A stretch of 64,000 bases of DNA from Bradyrhizobium betae (lineage in GTDB: Bacteria > Pseudomonadota > Alphaproteobacteria > Rhizobiales > Xanthobacteraceae): positions 186,001-250,000 of the forward strand of contig NZ_MZXW01000050.1 in assembly GCF_004123905.1 (NCBI RefSeq). The letters run 5' to 3'. The position numbers were made by a program, and so were the translations under genes. The notes below the pieces were generated by a model that was not told the DNA's origin, ran no database searches, and saw only the letters and a list, made by a program, of their open reading frames with translations. Position 1 is the first letter of the stretch. Each line of letters opens with the position of its first letter. Below are positions 15,710 to 24,956 of the stretch, in pieces.

Positions 15710-16699
15710 ATGCCCTCCTACTCGCGGCGACAGGCCGTCCATGCGTTGTCAGGCGCGGTGGCGCTGACCGCCCTTCCACGCCGCGGACAAGCCGCAGACT
15801 ATCCGTCCCGTCCGATTCGCCTGGTGCTTCCGTACGGCGCCGGCGGAGCAGGCGACCAGATCGGGCGTCCCTGGGTGGACAAGATGTCGTCGCTGCTTGG
15901 ACCGACCTTCGTCGAATATATCGGCGGTGCGGGCGGCGCGATCGGAGCTGCCACGGTCGCGCGAGAGGAGCCTGACGGCTACTCGCTGCTGCTCGGCAAT
16001 GGCAGCACGCAGGTCATCATTCCCCTGACCTCGAAAAACCCCGGCTATTCTGTCGATGATTTTCGCGCCATCTATCGCTTGATCAGCACTGCGCTGGTTT
16101 TCGCGGTCCATCCGTCGGTGCCCGCCACTGATCTGCGTGAGCTGATCGCCTACGCGAAGGCCAACCCGGGAAAACTGTCCTACGGGACGCCCGGCATCGG
16201 CACCGGCAATCATCTGGTTGGCGAATCCTTCAAGCAGCAGGCCGGCACGCTGGACTTGGTCCACGTGCCGTATCGGGGCATTTCGCAGGCGACCAACGAC
16301 CTCGCGAGCGGCCAGATATCGCTCGTCATCGGCGTGATGTCCGACCAGTTGAAGCAACTGGGCGAGACCGGGAAAATCAGGCTGCTGGCGGTCACCAGCG
16401 AGAGGCGGCTGAGCGGTGCGCCGGAGATTCCGACCGCCATGGAATCCGGCATGCCGGATCTCCGTTACGAGGGATGGTTCGGCATCTTCGCACCCCGACG
16501 CACCGACGATGCGATCATCGACCGGATCGCGCAGGTGACGCGCCTCGCCATGGCCGATCCGGCGCTGCAGGCAAGCTATCGTGCCCAGGGCATCGAGCCG
16601 GACAGCGATTCGAGTCCCGACAAGTTCCAGCGCATCATCGACGCGACGACGGCAAGCCTGGCGCCCGTGATCAAATCGATTGGGCTGAGCAATCTGTGA
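15710..16699 (+). CDS. Tripartite tricarboxylate transporter substrate-binding protein (Bug/TctC family)
   Basis: The 329-aa protein has an export signal (MPSYSRRQAVHALSGAVALTALPRRGQA) whose twin arginines suggest Tat or Sec export, and then the Bug start DYPSRPIRLVLPYGAGGAGDQIGR. Other family blocks are YGTPGIGTGNHLVGESF and VHVPYRG, which contact the carboxylate ligand in known members. It should bind a small organic acid in the periplasm. No TctA/TctB membrane genes are adjacent, so it is an orphan binding protein, which is common in Burkholderiales and Bradyrhizobium. It converges on the MFS gene with 6 bp between stops. Confidence 0.85.
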   Translation: MPSYSRRQAVHALSGAVALTALPRRGQAADYPSRPIRLVLPYGAGGAGDQIGRPWVDKMSSLLGPTFVEYIGGAGGAIGAATVAREEPDGYSLLLGNGSTQVIIPLTSKNPGYSVDDFRAIYRLISTALVFAVHPSVPATDLRELIAYAKANPGKLSYGTPGIGTGNHLVGESFKQQAGTLDLVHVPYRGISQATNDLASGQISLVIGVMSDQLKQLGETGKIRLLAVTSERRLSGAPEIPTAMESGMPDLRYEGWFGIFAPRRTDDAIIDRIAQVTRLAMADPALQASYRAQGIEPDSDSSPDKFQRIIDATTASLAPVIKSIGLSNL

Positions 16700-16705
16700 G
16701 GCTGA

Positions 16706-17845
16706 TCAGGCGCCCTTGCGGGTGACGATGCGTGCCGACAGCGTAACGAGACCCATCAGCGCGGCGAGCAGCCAGAATGCCATCGGCAAGCCGCCAAGAC
16801 GCGCGACGAAGCCGACACCGGCGGGACCGATCAGGATGCCGGCATAGCCCGCGGTGGTGATCGCCGCGACGGCGAGCCCGGTAGGCATCACGGTTTGCCT
16901 GGCTGCGCGGCGGAACAGCACCGGCACGAGGTTCGACGCACCGAGGCCGATGAGCAGGAAGCCGGTGATGGCGACCGCCGCAACCGGAGCTGTCAGCAGG
17001 ACCATAAAACCCGCGATCGCAATGATGCTTCCCCAGACCAGGGTCGTGCGATCCCCGACGCGTGCAACGACGGCGTCGCCGCCGAGCCGCCCGATCGTCA
17101 TCGCGATCGAGAACACGATATAGCCGATCCCGCCTTGCGCCTCGGAGACGAGGCCCGCGCCGATGACGAGCAACGCGCCCCAGTCGAGCATCGCGCCTTC
17201 GACAAGGAAAGTGATCGCGCCGAGCAGTGCGAGCAGCAGCACCGAGCCGTGCGGAAGCACGAACAGCGGTCCGTCCTGCACCTGCACCGACCGAAGCAGG
17301 CGCGGTGCGGTCAGCAGCATCGCGATCAGCATGAGTACGGAGCAGATCAGCGTGCAGGCGAGCGCGCCGAGCTGCAGCGAGAGCAGCGCGGTCATCAGGG
17401 CCGATCCGGCGAAGCCGCCTATGCTGAACAGCGCGTGGAAGCCCGACATCAGCGGGCGGCCCGCATCGCGCTCCACCTCCACCGCATGGATGTTCATGGC
17501 GACGTCGATGGAGCCGAGTGCGGCACCGAAGGCGAACAGCGCGGCAGCCAGCGTTACCGAGGTGTTCGCGACCGCCAGAAGCGGCAAGACCACCGCCAGG
17601 CCGAGCCCGCCCCCGATGATGATCGGCCTGCTGCCGTAGCGCGCACTCATGATTCCGGTCAGCAGCATCGCGACGACCGAGCCGATGCCGAGGCTGAGCA
17701 GCAGCAGTCCGAGGACGCCGTCGTCGACGCCGAGCCGCGCCTTCGCGAACGGCACCAGCGGCGCCCAGCACGCGATGCCGAAGCCCGCAACGAGAAAGGA
17801 GAGCCGCGTCGCAAGGCGCGTCGCCGGCCGGTCGGCAGAAAGCAT
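16706..17845 (-). CDS. Major facilitator superfamily transporter
   Basis: The 379-aa product has about 12 hydrophobic spans. It carries the MFS loop-like motif GIMSARYGSRPII between TM2 and TM3 and a distinctive GSIDVAMNIHAVEVERDAGRPLMSGFHALFSIGG segment. These mark a subfamily of bacterial MFS carriers whose substrates are mostly unknown. Drug or sugar export is possible, but no claim is made. The ATG at 17843-17845 has CGGAG at good spacing, so I prefer it to the longer frame. It lies 59 bp downstream of the kinase gene on the same strand and may be the last gene of the nodT-macAB-regulator run. Confidence 0.8.
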   Translation of the reverse strand: MLSADRPATRLATRLSFLVAGFGIACWAPLVPFAKARLGVDDGVLGLLLLSLGIGSVVAMLLTGIMSARYGSRPIIIGGGLGLAVVLPLLAVANTSVTLAAALFAFGAALGSIDVAMNIHAVEVERDAGRPLMSGFHALFSIGGFAGSALMTALLSLQLGALACTLICSVLMLIAMLLTAPRLLRSVQVQDGPLFVLPHGSVLLLALLGAITFLVEGAMLDWGALLVIGAGLVSEAQGGIGYIVFSIAMTIGRLGGDAVVARVGDRTTLVWGSIIAIAGFMVLLTAPVAAVAITGFLLIGLGASNLVPVLFRRAARQTVMPTGLAVAAITTAGYAGILIGPAGVGFVARLGGLPMAFWLLAALMGLVTLSARIVTRKGA

Positions 17846-17904
17846 GAGAACTCCGGGAGAAGCAGTGGCGGGGCCAATCGACAAGCCCCACGATTGCCGC
17901 GTCT

Positions 17905-19233
17905 TTATGTCCGAGACGCGCCCGAATTGTCGAGGGCAGCATTCGATAGCTGCAAGCGGACGCGCAGGCCCGTGGGCTCGTTGTCGAGCAGCTGAAGGGT
18001 CCCGTCATGCGCGGTCACGATTGCCTGCGCGATCGAGAGGCCGAGGCCAAATCCGGCCGTCTCGTCCATGGTGCGGGCTTCCTCGCCGCGCACGAAGGGC
18101 TCCAGCATCGCCGCCTTCCTTTCGTCGGGAATGCCAGGTCCATCATCGGAAACGTCGATGACGAGTTGCTGCCCTGATGTCAGCAGCGCGACGTCGATCC
18201 TGGCTCCGAAGCGCGTTGCGTTCTGGACGAGGTTGGTGACGGCGCGGATGATTTCGTCCGGCCGCAGGACGAAGGTGATTCTCGCGGGGCCGGAATAGGT
18301 CACGGCAAATCCGGAATCCGAAAACTGCTCGCACACCATTTGCAGCAGCGCCGCCACGTCCACCAGCGTCGGCTTGACCGGGCTTTCGTTGCGCAGCAGG
18401 GAGAGCACAGATTCAAGCATCGACTGCATCTGGTCGAGATCGCGCACGGTCTGCGTGCGTTGGGTCGGGTCCTCGATATATTCCGACCGCAGCCGCAACC
18501 GCGTGATCGGCGTACGCAGGTCGTGGCTGATGGCCGCGAGCATGCGCGTCCTGTCGTTCATCAGCGCGGTGATGCGCTCGCGCATCCGGTTGAGCGCTCT
18601 CGCTGCGGATTTGATTTCCTCCGGGCCATTCTCGGGCAGTGGCGGCGACGACCGGTTCAGGCTGAAATTCTCCGCCGCGCGCGCGAAGGCCGACAGCGGC
18701 GAGGACAGCGCGCGGCCGGCCCAGACGCCGAGCAGCGTGACGCTCGCCACCAGGAACAGCAGCGTGGAGGTCCACAGCCCGCTGACGAAAGCCGGAATTT
18801 TGGGCGATCCGATCGTGGCTTCGAGCACGTCGTCCTTCGAAAGGTGGAACCACACTCGATCGTCTTCCGACGTGCCGCCGCGGATGAGGTCGACCTCACC
18901 GTCGAGCGGCGACAGCACGTTCAGCGTCCGCTCCGGCAATGGTACGGTGGAAGCGGAAACGCCTTCCAGCAACCGGAGCTTCAGGGCAGGGAAGGTTCGA
19001 CTGACGCTTTCCAGGACGGTCGCCCGCTCGGCCTGTGGCGTATTGGCGATGATCCGAACGATCAGCGAAAACTGCTCCAGCGGCCTGTCCACCAGCAGCT
19101 TCGGCCGGTTGAGCAGAAAATATCCGGCGATCAGCACATGGATCAGGATCAGCGAAACCAGGACCAGGGCTGCGATCTGACCGCTGATCCGCCTGAAGCT
19201 GAACAGCGCCACGATGTCTGCGGCGCGCCTCAT
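17905..19233 (-). CDS. EnvZ-type sensor histidine kinase
   Basis: The 442-aa protein has TM1 at about 20-41, a periplasmic loop of about 110 residues, TM2 at about 153-171, a HAMP linker, and a kinase core. The phospho-acceptor is H237 in AAISHDLRTPITRLRLR. ATP-binding motifs follow as NLVQNATRFG, DDGPGIP and GFGLGLSIAQAI. It should phosphorylate the OmpR-type protein encoded just upstream, whose stop overlaps this start by ATGA (19230-19233). The signal may be an envelope or toxic-compound stress, judged only from the neighbouring efflux genes. The same reading frame stays open upstream through the regulator gene, but that part is a shadow. Confidence 0.85.
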   Translation of the reverse strand: MRRAADIVALFSFRRISGQIAALVLVSLILIHVLIAGYFLLNRPKLLVDRPLEQFSLIVRIIANTPQAERATVLESVSRTFPALKLRLLEGVSASTVPLPERTLNVLSPLDGEVDLIRGGTSEDDRVWFHLSKDDVLEATIGSPKIPAFVSGLWTSTLLFLVASVTLLGVWAGRALSSPLSAFARAAENFSLNRSSPPLPENGPEEIKSAARALNRMRERITALMNDRTRMLAAISHDLRTPITRLRLRSEYIEDPTQRTQTVRDLDQMQSMLESVLSLLRNESPVKPTLVDVAALLQMVCEQFSDSGFAVTYSGPARITFVLRPDEIIRAVTNLVQNATRFGARIDVALLTSGQQLVIDVSDDGPGIPDERKAAMLEPFVRGEEARTMDETAGFGLGLSIAQAIVTAHDGTLQLLDNEPTGLRVRLQLSNAALDNSGASRT

Positions 19234-19943
19234 GCCTCCACCACCACCGGCGTGAAGATGTAGCCGCCGGTGCGGATGGTCTTGATCACGGACGTGTCTT
19301 CGCTGCGGTCGAGCTTGCGGCGCAGCCGGCTGACCAGCACGTCGATGCTGCGGCCAAAGCTTCCGCCGGGACGGCCGCGCGTCATGTTCAGCAGGCTGTC
19401 GCGGGTGAGAACGCGGCCGGCGCGCTCGCAGAAGGCCTGCAGCAGATCGAACTCGGCGCTGGTCAGCGGCACCTGCGCGCCTTCGGGGTCGCGCAATTCC
19501 CGCAGGCGGAGATCGATGATCCAGCCCTGGAATGTCAGGCGCGTCGCGGTGGAGGCGGCGGTGAGGCCGCTCGATTGCCGGCGCAGCACCGCGTTGATCC
19601 GGGCGAGCAGTTCGCGCGGGTTGAACGGTTTCGGCAGATAATCGTCGGCGCCCATTTCGAGGCCGAGGATCCGGTCGAGGTCCTCGCCCTTTGCGGTGAG
19701 GATGATGATCGGCGTCGTGGTCTCCATCCGCAGCCGGCGGCAGAGGCTCAGCCCGTCCTCGCCCGGTAGCATCAGGTCGAGCACGATCAGATCGGTCCGG
19801 TTCTGCGACAGATGGCGATCCATCTCCTTGCCGTTCGTGACGGCGCTGACCGAGAACGAATGCTCGCCGAGGTAACGCGCGATCAGGTCGCGGGTTGGCC
19901 GGTCGTCCTCGACGATCAGGATGCTTGGCGTTCCGTTGGTCAT
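19230..19943 (-). CDS. OmpR-family response regulator
   Basis: The 237-aa protein has a receiver domain with acidic pocket VEDD (12-14), phospho-acceptor D56 in VLDLMLPGEDG and K105 in LPKPFNPRELLARI. An OmpR winged helix follows, ending in IKTIRTGGYIFTP. The ATG at 19941-19943 begins the family homology; a longer frame of 25 extra codons upstream is unlikely. It lies 90 bp downstream of macB on the same strand. Three in-phase ATGT decamers upstream of the nodT gene (24901-24930) are a plausible binding site for it. Confidence 0.9.
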   Translation of the reverse strand: MTNGTPSILIVEDDRPTRDLIARYLGEHSFSVSAVTNGKEMDRHLSQNRTDLIVLDLMLPGEDGLSLCRRLRMETTTPIIILTAKGEDLDRILGLEMGADDYLPKPFNPRELLARINAVLRRQSSGLTAASTATRLTFQGWIIDLRLRELRDPEGAQVPLTSAEFDLLQAFCERAGRVLTRDSLLNMTRGRPGGSFGRSIDVLVSRLRRKLDRSEDTSVIKTIRTGGYIFTPVVVEA

Positions 19944-20033
19944 GATTGATATCGCATCGGGGGCGCCGATCGTTGATCGATTTGCGGACGATTGTCGCGT
20001 CCGAACAACTACGGTCATGGTGCAATCCTACGG

Positions 20034-21995
20034 TCAGTCACGGCTCAAGGCCACTACAGGGTCGAGGAAGGCGGCGCGGCGGGCCGGGAAAAAGCCGAAG
20101 GCGACCCCGATCCCGGTCGAGGTCAGGAACGCCGCGCCGATCGAGAACATCGAATAGGTGACCTGGAATCCCGGCGCTGCGACGTTGATGGCGAGGCCGA
20201 GCAGGATCGCGATCAGGATGCCGGCGATGCCGCCGATGGACGAGATCAGCGTCGCCTCCACCAGGAATTGCTGGAGGATGTCGCTGCGCCTGGCGCCGAC
20301 CGCCATGCGCACGCCGATCTCGCTGATCCGTTCCGACACGGACACCAGCATGATGTTCATCACGCCGATGCCGCCAACCACCAGCGAGATCACCGCGATC
20401 GCCGCCACCAGGAACGCCAGGGTCTGCGTCGTGCTGGTGATGGTGCGGCGGATATCGTCGGTGTTGAGGATGACGAAATCCCTGGTGTTGTGCCGCTGCG
20501 TCAGCAGTGTCGTCACCGCGTCCTGCGCCAGATTGGTCGAGACCTCGTCGCTGATCCGTAGCAGGATGCTGCGCAACGCGCGGTCGCGCGTGAACTGAGC
20601 CTGCACGGTGGTGTAGGGCAGGTAGACCGACAGGTTCTGGTTCGAGCCGAACCCGCCCTGCTGCTGGGCGATCACGCCGACGATGCGGCAGGGCACCTTG
20701 CCGAGCCAGATGACCCGGCCGATGCCTGAGGTCTGGTCGTCGGCGAAGAAGGTCTTGCGGGTGTTGTCGTCGATGACGACGTGGCGCTCGATGTTGCGCA
20801 CGGCGTCGTCGTCGAACAGACGTCCTTTCGCGAGTTTTGCACCTTTGACCTGGAAATAGCTCTCGCCGACGCCGTTGACGAGGACATTGGACTCGTTGCC
20901 GCGATAGCGTACCGTCGTGCTGGTCGAGACCGTCGGCGTGACGCCGGCAATAAAGCCCTGCCGGCCGAGCGCGCGGGCATCGTCGAGCACCAGCGTCTTG
21001 ATCTTGCCGGCGCGGGCATCGCCAAAGTCCTTGCCTGGAAACACCTCGATGGTGTTGGTGCCGAGGCTCGATATGTCGGACAGCACCTTGCGCTGCGAGG
21101 CGTTGCCGAGCGCGACCACCGATGACACCGCGGCGATGCCGATGATGATGCCGAGCATGGTCAGGAAGGCGCGCAGCCGGTGCGCGGCCATCGCCACCAG
21201 CGCCATCCGCGAGGCCTCGCGCAAACGCCCCAATGCGCCGGACCAGCCGGCACCGCTGTCCCATGCGGCCCGGGGGACTGGCGCGGTCGGCTCCGATGCG
21301 CCCGCCGCCTCCGTGCGGCGGTCGGCGACGATCCTGCCGTCGCGCAACTCGATGATGCGTTCGGCGCGTGTGGCAACATCGGCATCGTGGGTGACGATGA
21401 TGATCGTCCGCCCCTCGCGATGCAGCTCCTTCAGGATTCTCAACACCTCCTCGCCGCTGCGTCGGTCGAGCGCCCCGGTCGGTTCGTCCGCCAGGATGAC
21501 CTCAGCGCCGTTGATCAGCGCGCGTGCGATCGAGACGCGCTGCTGCTGGCCGCCGGAGAGCTGGTTCGGGCGATGGCCCTGCCGGTCGTTCACACCGAGC
21601 CTTGTGAGAAGCTGCTCTGCGCGGGCGCGACGTTCGCGCGCTTTCAAGCCGGCATAGACGGCGGGGATCTCGACATTCGAGGCGGCGGTGAGGTCGCCGA
21701 GCAGATTGTAGCGCTGGAAGATGAAGCCGAAATGCTCGCGGCGCAGCGCCGCCAACGCATCCGCATCCAGCTCGGAGACGTTCTTGCCGGCGACGCGATA
21801 GGCGCCCGACGTCGGACGGTCGAGACAGCCGAGGATGTTGAGCAGCGTCGACTTGCCCGACCCGGACTGACCGATGATCGCGACCATCTCGCCCGGCAGG
21901 ATGCTCAGCGACAGATCGTCGAGGGCGACCACCTGGGTGTCGCCGGCCGTGAACTCCCGCCGGACATTTTCGAGCGCGATGATCGGATCGGTCAT
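20034..21995 (-). CDS. macB: MacB-type ABC transporter, fused ATPase and permease
   Basis: The 653-aa protein starts with an ABC ATPase: Walker A GQSGSGKST (42-50), signature LSGGQQQR, Walker B VILADEPTGALD. A membrane part follows with one TM after the ATPase, a large periplasmic domain, and three C-terminal TMs (TLAFLVAAIAVISLVVGGIGVMNIM region). This is the non-canonical MacB layout, which drives export of macrolides, peptides or haem precursors through a TolC-like channel. GGAGG precedes the ATG at 21993-21995. It is directly downstream of macA and nodT, so the three make one tripartite pump. Confidence 0.9.
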   Translation of the reverse strand: MTDPIIALENVRREFTAGDTQVVALDDLSLSILPGEMVAIIGQSGSGKSTLLNILGCLDRPTSGAYRVAGKNVSELDADALAALRREHFGFIFQRYNLLGDLTAASNVEIPAVYAGLKARERRARAEQLLTRLGVNDRQGHRPNQLSGGQQQRVSIARALINGAEVILADEPTGALDRRSGEEVLRILKELHREGRTIIIVTHDADVATRAERIIELRDGRIVADRRTEAAGASEPTAPVPRAAWDSGAGWSGALGRLREASRMALVAMAAHRLRAFLTMLGIIIGIAAVSSVVALGNASQRKVLSDISSLGTNTIEVFPGKDFGDARAGKIKTLVLDDARALGRQGFIAGVTPTVSTSTTVRYRGNESNVLVNGVGESYFQVKGAKLAKGRLFDDDAVRNIERHVVIDDNTRKTFFADDQTSGIGRVIWLGKVPCRIVGVIAQQQGGFGSNQNLSVYLPYTTVQAQFTRDRALRSILLRISDEVSTNLAQDAVTTLLTQRHNTRDFVILNTDDIRRTITSTTQTLAFLVAAIAVISLVVGGIGVMNIMLVSVSERISEIGVRMAVGARRSDILQQFLVEATLISSIGGIAGILIAILLGLAINVAAPGFQVTYSMFSIGAAFLTSTGIGVAFGFFPARRAAFLDPVVALSRD

Positions 21996-21996
21996 G

Positions 21997-23235
21997 TCAG
22001 GGACCTCCGCCTCCCGGCGGGCCGCCCGGCATGCCGCGCGAAGCGGTCTGCTCGTTGGCCTCTCCGGTGACGACCCGTTCGCCCTCGTCGAGACCCGATC
22101 TGATCTCGACGGTGGTGCGATCGTTGAGGCCGGTCTTGACCTCGCGCTCGCTGACGTCACCCGACGCGGCAAGGGTGCGCACCGTGCTGCGGCCGTCGGA
22201 TTTCCGCATCACCGCCAGCGCCGGTATCACCTTCACGCGCTTGGCCTCGCCGGTGATGATGTGCACCTCCGCGGTCATGTAGGTCCGCAGCGACAGCCCC
22301 TTATTGGGGACGTTGAAGACGCCGATGTAATAGATCGCCGTGCTGGTCGAGCTCGACGAGCTCGTGCTGGAGCTCGAACTCGACGTCGTGGTCGAGGAGA
22401 AGCTGGCGTCATTCTTGATCGATTCGGGCGCGGGTTCGATCTGCTCCAGCTTGGCCTCGTAGCGTTGGTCCTGGTCGCCGAGAATGGTGAAGTAGAGCGA
22501 TTGCCCCGGCCTGACCTTGACGATGTCCGCCTCGGAGATCTCCGCCCGCACCGTCATCGTCTCGAGCTGGCCGAGCACGACGATGGTCGGCGCGGACTGC
22601 ACCGCGTTGACCGTCTGTCCCTCCTGCACCACGGTCGCCAGCACCGTGCCGTCGATCGGGGCGGTGATGCGGGTGTATTCGAGATTGACCCTGGCCGTCT
22701 CGACGCTGGCTTCGGCCCCCACGATCAGGGCCTCCAGGGCGACGATCTGCGCACGGGTCTGGCGCACCGTCGAATCCGCGCTGTCGAAATCGCTGCGCGA
22801 GGTCGCGCGCTGGGCCAGGGTCGCCTGCTGACGCGCCAGGTTGGCCTCGGCCAGCACCAGCGCGGCTTCCTTCTCGTCCTTCTGCGCACGGTAGTTCTTC
22901 AGCGAGGCTTCCGAGCTGCGCAAATCGTTCTGCTTGGTGACAGGGTCGATCTGCGCGATGACGTCGCCGGCCTTGACCGTGTCGCCGACGCGGACGTTGA
23001 GTGCGGTGATCCGGCCCGACACCTGTGCGCCGACCGCGGTCAGCCGCGCCGGTTTGAGCGTGCCGCTCGCCAGAACTTCCTCGCGGAGATCGCTGACCGT
23101 GACCGGCGCGGTGATGTAGGATTGCGCCTTGCTCGACGTTCCCGGCAACCGTGTAGCCGCGACGACGCCGGTCGCAACGACCGTCACGATCGCGGCGGCG
23201 ATCTTCACGCGCTTGACGGTGATGAACCCGGTCAC
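21997..23235 (-). CDS. macA: MacA-like periplasmic adaptor protein of the MacB pump
   Basis: The 412-aa protein has an N-terminal signal anchor, a lipoyl half (VGAQVSGRITALNVRVGDTVKAGDVIAQID), a coiled-coil hairpin (about 105-185), and the second lipoyl half and barrel (EYTRITAPIDGTVLATVVQEGQTVN). It links MacB to the outer-membrane channel. The start is GTG (23233-23235), overlapping the nodT-gene stop by GTGA. A run of 20 Ser/Thr residues (280-299, bases 22339-22398) interrupts the barrel domain, which is unusual. A Gly/Pro-rich tail ends the protein. Confidence 0.88.
   Translation of the reverse strand: MTGFITVKRVKIAAAIVTVVATGVVAATRLPGTSSKAQSYITAPVTVSDLREEVLASGTLKPARLTAVGAQVSGRITALNVRVGDTVKAGDVIAQIDPVTKQNDLRSSEASLKNYRAQKDEKEAALVLAEANLARQQATLAQRATSRSDFDSADSTVRQTRAQIVALEALIVGAEASVETARVNLEYTRITAPIDGTVLATVVQEGQTVNAVQSAPTIVVLGQLETMTVRAEISEADIVKVRPGQSLYFTILGDQDQRYEAKLEQIEPAPESIKNDASFSSTTTSSSSSSTSSSSSTSTAIYYIGVFNVPNKGLSLRTYMTAEVHIITGEAKRVKVIPALAVMRKSDGRSTVRTLAASGDVSEREVKTGLNDRTTVEIRSGLDEGERVVTGEANEQTASRGMPGGPPGGGGP
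22339..22398 (-). repeat. Ser/Thr low-complexity tract inside macA
   Basis: Codons 280-299 encode only Ser and Thr. On the plus strand the DNA is a run of near-repeated GAGCTCGA/GTCGTC words, a likely slippage-prone tract. The frame is intact on both sides. Confidence 0.7.
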
Positions 23236-24791
23236 TTCAACGCCTCCCGCATGTGCGGTCCCGTATTGCCGTCCACGATGATTGGCGTTGCCACGTCGAC
23301 CGGATCGGACCAGCCGCCGCCGAGCGCCTTGGCCAGCGAAATGTAATCCTTGGCCGCCGACACCTTGCTCTGGATCAGCGAATCCTCGGCCGAATAGAGC
23401 GAGCGTTCGGCGTCGAGCACGTCGATGAAGCTGGCGCTGCCGGTCTCAAACAGCGATCGCGACAGTTTTGCGGCCTCGCGATAGTTCTTCGCGGCTTCCG
23501 TCAGCTTGGTGGCGCGCACGCGCTCCTGCGACAGCGACACCAGCGCGTTCTCGACGTCCTCGAGCGCGGTGAGCAGGGTCGAATGAAACGTCGCGAACGC
23601 CTGGTCGCGTTGCGCCTCTGCGATCCTGACCGTGGCCTGCCGCTTGCCCGCATCGAACACCGGCACCGTGACCGAGGGTCCGACAGACCAGCTCACGCTG
23701 GAATATTTGGCGAGATCGCCGGCGCGCAGCGCGGAGGTGCCGACCGAGCCGGTCAACGACACCGCCGGATAGCGGTCGGCCTCGGCCGCGCCGATCTTGG
23801 CGGTCGCCTGCGCCAGCTTGCGCTCGGCGCTGGCGACGTCGGGCCGGCTCTGAAGCAGATCGGCCGGCAGTCCCGTCGGCAACGGCATGCGCGGCGCCGG
23901 CACGGGCGCAGTCCGTGCCATCAGCGCGGCGACGCCGTCGGGAGGCCGCCCGAGCAGGATGCCGAGCCGGTGGATGTCGGCCGCGAGCGCGGCCTGATAG
24001 GTCGGAACGTTCGCTTCCGTGCTCGCGGCTTGCGCGGTGGCCTTGGCGAGATCGACGGCGTTGCCGCTGCCGGCCTCGTATTTGCTGCGGGTGAGCTTTT
24101 CGGTATCGCGCTGCGAGACCGATGTCCGCTGCGCCAGCGCGATCCGCGCCTGGTAGCCGCGCGCCTCGACGTAATAGGCGGCGACGTCGCCGATCAGCGT
24201 GACCAGGCTGTCGCGCAGATCTTCGTCGGCCGATTGCGCGCCACGCACCGCGGCCTCGATGTTTCGCTGCGTGCCGCCGAACAGGTCGAGCTCCCAGCTC
24301 GAATCGAAGCTCCCCTGATGCAGAGTGTAGGGCGCGCTGTCGACAACCGCCGAGGCGGAGCCCGAACTGGTCTTGTTGTCGGTCACCGAGGCGGAGCCGC
24401 TGACGGATGGAAACAGGCCCGCGCTGGTCTGCTGGACCGTCGCGCGCGCTTCGCGTACGACCGCCTTGGCCTTCGCGACGTCAGGATTGGCCTCGACGGC
24501 TTGCTCGATCAACCGGTTGAGCATGGGATCGCGCAGACGCAGCCACCAGCGGTCCAGCGTGCCGGTCTGGCGCCGGGAGGTCGATCTGGCACTCCAGTGC
24601 GAAGGCATGTCGAGCCTGGGCGGGCCGGAATAGTCCGGGCCGACGGCGCATCCGGTCAATGTGCCGCCCAGCATCAGCGCGACGCAGGCCGATCTGGCGC
24701 GCGACAGGGTGGCACGCAACAAGGTGGGCGTCGAATGATGGTTCTCCTTTGCGGGTAACACGGGGACCAGGACGAACAAGTGTGACGGCAT
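23232..24791 (-). CDS. TolC-like outer-membrane efflux lipoprotein, NodT family
   Basis: The product is up to 519 aa. It has a lipobox LTGC followed by AVGPDYSGPP, the standard mature start of NodT/OprM factors, then two repeated outer-membrane-efflux domains (LAQRTSVSQRDTEKLTRSKYEAGSG and LTEAAKNYREAAKLSRSLFETGSA are the two equivalent helices). It forms the exit channel for the MacAB pump. The start is uncertain. The ATG at 24789-24791 leaves a long leader before the lipobox; an in-frame TTG at 24720-24722 would give a normal signal length but its AAGGAG is 21 bases away. The stop overlaps the macA start. Confidence 0.85.
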   Translation of the reverse strand: MPSHLFVLVPVLPAKENHHSTPTLLRATLSRARSACVALMLGGTLTGCAVGPDYSGPPRLDMPSHWSARSTSRRQTGTLDRWWLRLRDPMLNRLIEQAVEANPDVAKAKAVVREARATVQQTSAGLFPSVSGSASVTDNKTSSGSASAVVDSAPYTLHQGSFDSSWELDLFGGTQRNIEAAVRGAQSADEDLRDSLVTLIGDVAAYYVEARGYQARIALAQRTSVSQRDTEKLTRSKYEAGSGNAVDLAKATAQAASTEANVPTYQAALAADIHRLGILLGRPPDGVAALMARTAPVPAPRMPLPTGLPADLLQSRPDVASAERKLAQATAKIGAAEADRYPAVSLTGSVGTSALRAGDLAKYSSVSWSVGPSVTVPVFDAGKRQATVRIAEAQRDQAFATFHSTLLTALEDVENALVSLSQERVRATKLTEAAKNYREAAKLSRSLFETGSASFIDVLDAERSLYSAEDSLIQSKVSAAKDYISLAKALGGGWSDPVDVATPIIVDGNTGPHMREALK

Positions 24792-24900
24792 CAAATCGGC
24801 GGAAATCCATTGGCCTTGCCCTCGGAAGGAGGGTGCCCATTTCCCTCGGCAGTACGAGGCAGGAACCACTAGCCGGGTGATCGTGGCCTTTCGGCAGCCC

Positions 24901-24930
24901 GAATGTTGCTGAATGTAAACAGATGTTACG
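24901..24930 (-). promoter_or_regulatory. Three in-phase decamers upstream of the nodT-macAB operon
   Basis: The plus strand reads GAATGTTGCT, GAATGTAAAC, AGATGTTACG in succession, each with ATGT at the same position. On the operon strand this gives GTAACAT and TTTACAT words 10 bp apart. Direct repeats at 10-11 bp are the usual sites of OmpR-family regulators, one of which is encoded in this operon. It lies 110-140 bp upstream of the proposed start. Confidence 0.4.
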
Positions 24931-24956
24931 GCGCTTCTCGGCGCCGGCGGCAGGGT

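Noticed and set aside
21874..24758. Two plus-strand frames of about 500 codons each across macA and the NodT-family gene
   Set aside because: Antisense to clear gene families; composition (Arg, Ala, Gly, His) is typical of shadow frames in GC-rich genomes.
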